64,000 nt of DNA, taken from an uncultured Eubacteriales bacterium. Its GTDB lineage: Bacteria; Bacillota; Clostridia; Christensenellales; Aristaeellaceae. Location of the stretch: NCBI GenBank assembly GCA_902761755.1, contig CACWLP010000009.1, positions 1-64,000 of the forward strand, in the 5' to 3' direction. The position numbers were made by a program, and so were the translations under genes. Every line of letters starts with the position of its first letter. Within the stretch, counting starts at the first letter, position 1. This document shows, piece after piece, positions 60,088 to 64,000 of the stretch. The notes under the pieces were generated by a model. That model did no database searches and was not told the DNA's origin. It saw nothing but the letters and a program-made list of their open reading frames with translations.

Positions 60088-60951
60088 ATGTCGCTTCTGT
60101 CCAATCAATCCGTCCGGGCGAAGACGCTGGCCTACGCGCAGATCCTGCTGGGCTGCATGATCGGCGGGGCTGCCTATCCCCTGTTTTTGGTGCCCAACGG
60201 CATTGCGCCCGGCGGGCTCACGGGTATCGCCACCATCTTTAATTATCTGTGGAAATGGCCGGTGGGCGTCACCAGCATGGCCCTGAACCTGCCCCTTTTC
60301 ATCATCGGCTGGAAGTCCATGGGCCGGGTGTTCGTGTTCCGGTCCCTGATCGCCACGATCCTCTTTTCCGCCTGCATCGACCTGATGCAGTTTCCCCCGC
60401 TGACCGACGATATCCTGCTGGCCACGGTGTACGGCGCGCTGACGCTGGGGCTGGGCATCGGCCTCATCATGCGGGGCGGGGCCACCACCGGCGGATCGGA
60501 CATGATCGCCCGGATGGTGCACAAGCGGTTTCCCATCGTTTCGGTGGGCGCTTTCCTTTTCGCGGTGGACTGCACCGTGATCCTCTGCGCCGCCTTCACC
60601 ATGAGCGCTCACGCCGCCCTGTACGCCCTGATCTGCATTTTCATCAACGCCAAGGCGGTGGACCTGGTGCTGGCAGGCATGGGCTCCGCGAAGGCCTGCT
60701 TCATCATCGCCAAGGACGCCGAAAAGGTTTCCTCCCGCATCATGAAGGAGATGGACCGGGGCGCCACCCTGATCCCCGCCATGGGCGCCTTCAGCAAGGA
60801 GGCGCGCACCGTCATCATCAGCGTGGTGACCCGGGCGGAGGTGCTGCCCCTCAAGCGCATCGTCCGGGAGGAGGACCGCAGCGCCTTCGTATTCATCACC
60901 GACACCCACGAGACCCTGGGCGAAGGCTTCGGCGCCCTGGACGGGGAATAA
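60088..60951 (+). CDS. YitT-family membrane protein (DUF161/DUF2179)
   Basis: A 287-residue membrane protein. Six TM helices span residues ~15-195: the MIGGAAYPLFLVPNGIAPGG and GGATTGGSDMIARMVHKRFP motifs mark the DUF161 repeats. The C-terminal DUF2179 domain (AEKVSSRIMKEMDRGATLIP and SKEARTVIISVVTRAEVLPL) is cytoplasmic and probably binds a ligand. It has a GGAGGGGG site. Function is not established. Confidence 0.9.
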   Translation: MSLLSNQSVRAKTLAYAQILLGCMIGGAAYPLFLVPNGIAPGGLTGIATIFNYLWKWPVGVTSMALNLPLFIIGWKSMGRVFVFRSLIATILFSACIDLMQFPPLTDDILLATVYGALTLGLGIGLIMRGGATTGGSDMIARMVHKRFPIVSVGAFLFAVDCTVILCAAFTMSAHAALYALICIFINAKAVDLVLAGMGSAKACFIIAKDAEKVSSRIMKEMDRGATLIPAMGAFSKEARTVIISVVTRAEVLPLKRIVREEDRSAFVFITDTHETLGEGFGALDGE

Positions 60952-60956
60952 CCCCC

Positions 60957-60985
60957 TTGTTTCCGTTCGCGTTTTACGCTATAAT
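60957..60985 (+). promoter_or_regulatory. Promoter of the PAP2 gene
   Basis: TTGTTT (60957-60962), 17 bases, TATAAT (60980-60985), starting inside the gap behind the YitT gene. Confidence 0.65.
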
Positions 60986-61038
60986 GGGCCGGGCGGCTCC
61001 GTCCGTCCCCTGATTTGATGAAAGGAATGGAATCATTG

Positions 61039-61749
61039 ATGAGCAAGAAAACCAAGCTGATCCTTTCCCTGGTGTGCGCCGTGCTGTTCCTGGCGCTGAT
61101 CCTGCTGGTAAAAACCGTGGACGTGCAGCCCGTGGAAGTCAAAAGCGCGGAAGCGGAAAGCGCCGTGACGCCCGTGCAGGAGGACATCGGCCTCTCCGGC
61201 ATCAACACCGCCGCCCGGGACGCGGTGGGCGTGCGCATGTCCTTCTACAAGATCACCAAATACCTGGGGTATCTTTCCTTCCTGGTGGCCGGCTGCTTCG
61301 CGGCCCTGGGCCTGTGGCAGTGGATCAGCCGCAAAAGCCTGAAAAAGGTGGACCCCACCCTCTGGTCCCTGGCCATCATTTACGCCATGGTGCTGATCCT
61401 TTACTTCTTCTTTGAAAAAGTCGTGGTCAACTGCCGGCCGGTCATGCTTCCCGGCGAAACGGTGCCGGCGGCGTCCTATCCCTCCACCCACACCATGCTG
61501 GCCTGCGTGGTATTCGGCAGCGCCGCCATCGCCCTGGGCCGCTATATCCGGAACGAAACGCTGTGCAAAGTGCTCCAGGCCGCGCTGTGGGCGCTGGCGG
61601 GGCTCACCGTGGCGCTGCGCTTCCTCTCCGGCGTGCACTGGCTGACGGACATCCTGGGCGGAATGCTGATCAGCGCCTCCCTGCTGTTCCTGCTGGCCTC
61701 CGCGAAAAAGGACCGCAGCGCTCCGCGTCACCGCAGGGCAAGGAAATAA
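61039..61749 (+). CDS. PAP2-family membrane phosphatase
   Basis: A 236-residue membrane enzyme with about five TM helices. The three phosphatase signatures are present: KVVVNCRPVML (KxxxxxxRP), YPSTHTMLACVVF (PSTH in place of PSGH), and LSGVHWLTDILGG (the SxxHxxxD block). Members dephosphorylate lipid phosphates such as undecaprenyl pyrophosphate. The start is uncertain: 61039 has an AAAGGA site at 12 bases, while TTG at 61036 has better spacing. Terminated by the hairpin at 61768. Confidence 0.87.
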   Translation: MSKKTKLILSLVCAVLFLALILLVKTVDVQPVEVKSAEAESAVTPVQEDIGLSGINTAARDAVGVRMSFYKITKYLGYLSFLVAGCFAALGLWQWISRKSLKKVDPTLWSLAIIYAMVLILYFFFEKVVVNCRPVMLPGETVPAASYPSTHTMLACVVFGSAAIALGRYIRNETLCKVLQAALWALAGLTVALRFLSGVHWLTDILGGMLISASLLFLLASAKKDRSAPRHRRARK

Positions 61750-61767
61750 AACCGCATCATCATACAG

Positions 61768-61804
61768 CAAGGCCGGCGGGTCACTCCGCCGGCCTTGTTT
61801 TTTG
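61768..61804. terminator. Bidirectional terminator
   Basis: CAAGGCCGGCGG and CCGCCGGCCTTG form a 12-bp stem around GTCACT with T-runs, between convergent PAP2 and GH94 genes. Confidence 0.88.
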
Positions 61805-61816
61805 TTTGTTTTCCGA

Positions 61817-64000
61817 TCAGCCCAGGATCACCGTGACCTGATGGGCCTTGCCGTCGCCGAACACGGGCAGCACGTTCCCTTCGATGGCCTTGCCGTCCAC
61901 CGTGACCTTTTTCACGCCCCGGCACACATGATCCGGGTTCTGAATGTCGATCTGGTAGGTGGCGCCCCGGAACCGGCGGCTCACCTGATAGCCGTCCCAA
62001 TCGTGCGGGATGCAGGGATCGATCTTCAGCCCGTCCCAATCCGGCTTGATGCCCAGGATATAATTGCTGATGACGTAGAAATTCCACGCGGCGGTGCCGG
62101 TGAGCCAGCTGTTCTTGGCCTGGCCGAAATTCTGCGCGTCCTTGCCGGCGATCATCTGGCTGTACACATAGGGCTCCATCTTGTGCTTTTCGCTGATTTC
62201 CTCGCGGTAGGCGGGGGCGATCTTCTTATACAGGCTGAACGCCCGGTCGCCGTGGCCCACCACCGTTTCCGCGGCGATGATCCAGGGATTGTTGTGGCAG
62301 AAAATGCCGGCGTTTTCCTTGTATCCCGGCGGATAGGAGGAAACCTCGCCCAGCTCCAGGTGGTATTCCTTGTAGGCGGGCTGCAGCAGCACGATGCCGT
62401 GCTCGGTCTCCAGCCATTTTTCCACGGACTGGAGGGCTTTTTCGGCCTTGCCGTCCTTGACGCCCACGCCGCCCATCACGCAGTAGCCCTGGGATTCGAT
62501 GAAGATCTTGCCGTCCTCGCACTCGTGGCTGCCCACCTTGCGGCCCAGGGCGTCGTAGGCACGGACGAACCATTCGCCGTCCCAGCCGGCGGTGAGGATA
62601 GCCTGCTCCATTTCGTCGATGGCCTTCTGGCAGGCCGCGGCCTTTTCCGCGTTCCCGCGGCGCTTTTCCAGGGCTACCAGCTCCGGCCCGATGGCCACGA
62701 ACATGCCGGCGATCAGCACGGATTCGGCCACCCGGTCGTCCGGGGCGTTGGGGTTGGAGAAGGTCTGGAAGCTCTCGTCCGGGGTATCGGAGAAGCAGTT
62801 CAGGTTCAGGCAGTCGTTCCAGTCGGCCCGGCCGATCAGCGGCAGGCCGTGGGGCCCGCGGTTGTTGACCACGTGATCGAAGCTGACCTCCAGGTGCTCC
62901 ATCAGGGTGCCCCAGTCATCGGGGTTGCAGTCGTAGGGCGTTTTTTCAACCAGGATGCCGAAATCGCCGGTTTCCTTGATGTACGCCGCGGTGCCGGCGA
63001 TGAGCCACAGGGGGTCGTCGTTGAAGCCGCCGCCGATGTCGTTGTTGCCCTTCTTGGTCAGGGGCTGGAACTGATGGTAGCATCCGCCGTCCCGGAACTG
63101 GGTGGCGGCGATATCCAGGATGCGCTCCCGGGCGCGCTCGGGGATCTGGTGCACGAAGCCCAGCAGATCCTGGGAGGAATCGCGGAAGCCCATGCCGCGG
63201 CCGATGCCGCTTTCAAACATGGAGGTGGACCGGCTCATGTTGAAGGTGACCATGCACTGGTACGGATTCCAGATATTCACCATCCGGCCCAGCTTTTCGT
63301 CCGGCGTGGTCAGGGTGTAAGCGGAAAGCAGGTTGTCCCAGTGCCGCTTGAGAGCGTCGAAGGCGTCCTGGATCTGCTGATCGCTGGTCAGCTTGCCCAG
63401 CAATTCGTGGGCGGGCTTTTTGTTGATGATCCCGGGGGCGGCCCATTTTTCTTCGTTGGGCAGCTCCACGTAGCCCAGCACGAAATTATATTTCCTGCTC
63501 TCTCCCGCTTCCAGGTGCGCCTTGATCTGATGGGAAGCGATGGGCTGCCAGCCGGAAGCCACGGAATTGCCCATCCGGCCGGTCATCACGCTGTTCGGCG
63601 CGTCGAAGCCATTGTACAGGCCCAGGAAGGTTTCCATATCCGTATCGAAGCCGTCCACCGGCACGTTCACGGCGTAGAAGGAATAGTGGTTGCGGCGTTC
63701 CCGGTATTCGGTCTTGTGGTAGATCACGCTGCCTTCGATCTCCACCTCGCCGGTGTTGAAGTTGCGCTGGAAATTCAGCATATCGTCCTGGGCGTTCCAC
63801 AGGCAGAACTCCACGAAGCTGGTGAGCGTCACGTCCTTGGCCGCGCCGGATTCATTGGTCAAAGTGATCTGGTGCACTTCGGCGTTGACCCCCAGCGGCA
63901 CGAAGGACAGCTGGCTGGCGCGAAGGCCATTCTTTTTGCCGGTGATCACGGTATAGCCCATGCCGTGGCGGCAGGAATACTCGTCCAGATCGGTCTTGAC
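61817..64000 (-). CDS. GH94 cellobiose-phosphorylase-type enzyme, truncated by the window edge
   Basis: At least 727 residues; the N-terminus lies past the right edge. GH94 enzymes phosphorolyse beta-1,4-linked disaccharides to glucose 1-phosphate and glucose. [40 protein letters not shown] then [20 protein letters not shown] (catalytic Asp), [14 protein letters not shown] and [20 protein letters not shown] are conserved. The reading frame continues 13 codons past the first ATG at 63961 to the window end (ending [13 protein letters not shown]), matching CBP N-termini. It complements glgP and malQ in glucan use. Confidence 0.93.
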   Translation of the reverse strand, partial: VKTDLDEYSCRHGMGYTVITGKKNGLRASQLSFVPLGVNAEVHQITLTNESGAAKDVTLTSFVEFCLWNAQDDMLNFQRNFNTGEVEIEGSVIYHKTEYRERRNHYSFYAVNVPVDGFDTDMETFLGLYNGFDAPNSVMTGRMGNSVASGWQPIASHQIKAHLEAGESRKYNFVLGYVELPNEEKWAAPGIINKKPAHELLGKLTSDQQIQDAFDALKRHWDNLLSAYTLTTPDEKLGRMVNIWNPYQCMVTFNMSRSTSMFESGIGRGMGFRDSSQDLLGFVHQIPERARERILDIAATQFRDGGCYHQFQPLTKKGNNDIGGGFNDDPLWLIAGTAAYIKETGDFGILVEKTPYDCNPDDWGTLMEHLEVSFDHVVNNRGPHGLPLIGRADWNDCLNLNCFSDTPDESFQTFSNPNAPDDRVAESVLIAGMFVAIGPELVALEKRRGNAEKAAACQKAIDEMEQAILTAGWDGEWFVRAYDALGRKVGSHECEDGKIFIESQGYCVMGGVGVKDGKAEKALQSVEKWLETEHGIVLLQPAYKEYHLELGEVSSYPPGYKENAGIFCHNNPWIIAAETVVGHGDRAFSLYKKIAPAYREEISEKHKMEPYVYSQMIAGKDAQNFGQAKNSWLTGTAAWNFYVISNYILGIKPDWDGLKIDPCIPHDWDGYQVSRRFRGATYQIDIQNPDHVCRGVKKVTVDGKAIEGNVLPVFGDGKAHQVTVILG

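Overview
The window is one contiguous, GC-rich, gene-dense stretch of a Gram-positive, spore-forming or spore-derived anaerobic Clostridia chromosome. The evidence is a sigma-G gene with a forespore-type promoter, spoIIP, a LysM/collagen-like protein that looks like a spore-surface protein, a tyrosine T-box leader, an ECF-type pantothenate S component, rubredoxin, a 2[4Fe-4S] ferredoxin, and a Na+-pump decarboxylase beta subunit. Consensus sigma-A promoters and strong AGGAGG sites precede most operons. The species cannot be named from the sequence. I see no phage, transposase, CRISPR array or tRNA.

Layout. 0-4.8 kb: two HTH regulators, a YQQG-repeat membrane protein, rubredoxin, a secreted protein and glpK (-). 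5-11.5 kb: a large secreted HExxH protein, a Tyr T-box operon (aminotransferase-tyrS), yigZ and a GNAT gene. 11.5-18.9 kb: LysM protein (-), malQ-glgP (-), sigG (-), a CPA2-type antiporter (+). 18.9-30.4 kb (all -): metNIQ, nnr-acpS-P1 peptidase, a secreted protein, a lipase-like hydrolase, trpS, then an ECF sigma/anti-sigma/SH3 operon. 30.6-37 kb: an ABC exporter pair, DUF951 with two signal peptidases, and a GntR/YtrA-regulated ABC exporter (-). 37-44 kb: oadB/oadG-like, ferredoxin, acyltransferase with DUF6320, asd-dapA-dapB. 44-50 kb: PHP, tldE, tldD and a HAD protein (-), diverging from DUF1614-spoIIP. 50-55 kb (-): panT-coaX-hom-CapA-like-AEC transporter. 55.5-64 kb: GH18, an E2-like protein, SRP RNA, glyA, GNAT, YitT, PAP2 and a truncated GH94 phosphorylase.

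How the genes fit together. Storage and disaccharide glucan use (glgP, malQ, GH94), aspartate-family amino acid synthesis (asd, dapA, dapB, hom), methionine uptake (metNIQ), pantothenate uptake and phosphorylation (panT, coaX, acpS), translation (tyrS, trpS, SRP RNA), envelope and secretion (lepB x2, PAP2, GH18), and sporulation (sigG, spoIIP).

Most unusual features. (1) A modular family of hairpin-rich intergenic repeats has three copies in 64 kb. Each copy begins just after a stop codon, in the same orientation as that gene, and internal modules are gained or lost between copies. (2) A second dispersed hairpin family and a multibranch intergenic element also follow genes. (3) Three proteins keep recognisable enzyme folds but lack catalytic residues: a beta-phosphoglucomutase-like HAD protein, a CapA-like protein, and an E2/CAT-like acyltransferase. 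(4) The 776-residue secreted putative metallopeptidase has an AT-rich segment between its two zincin motifs.
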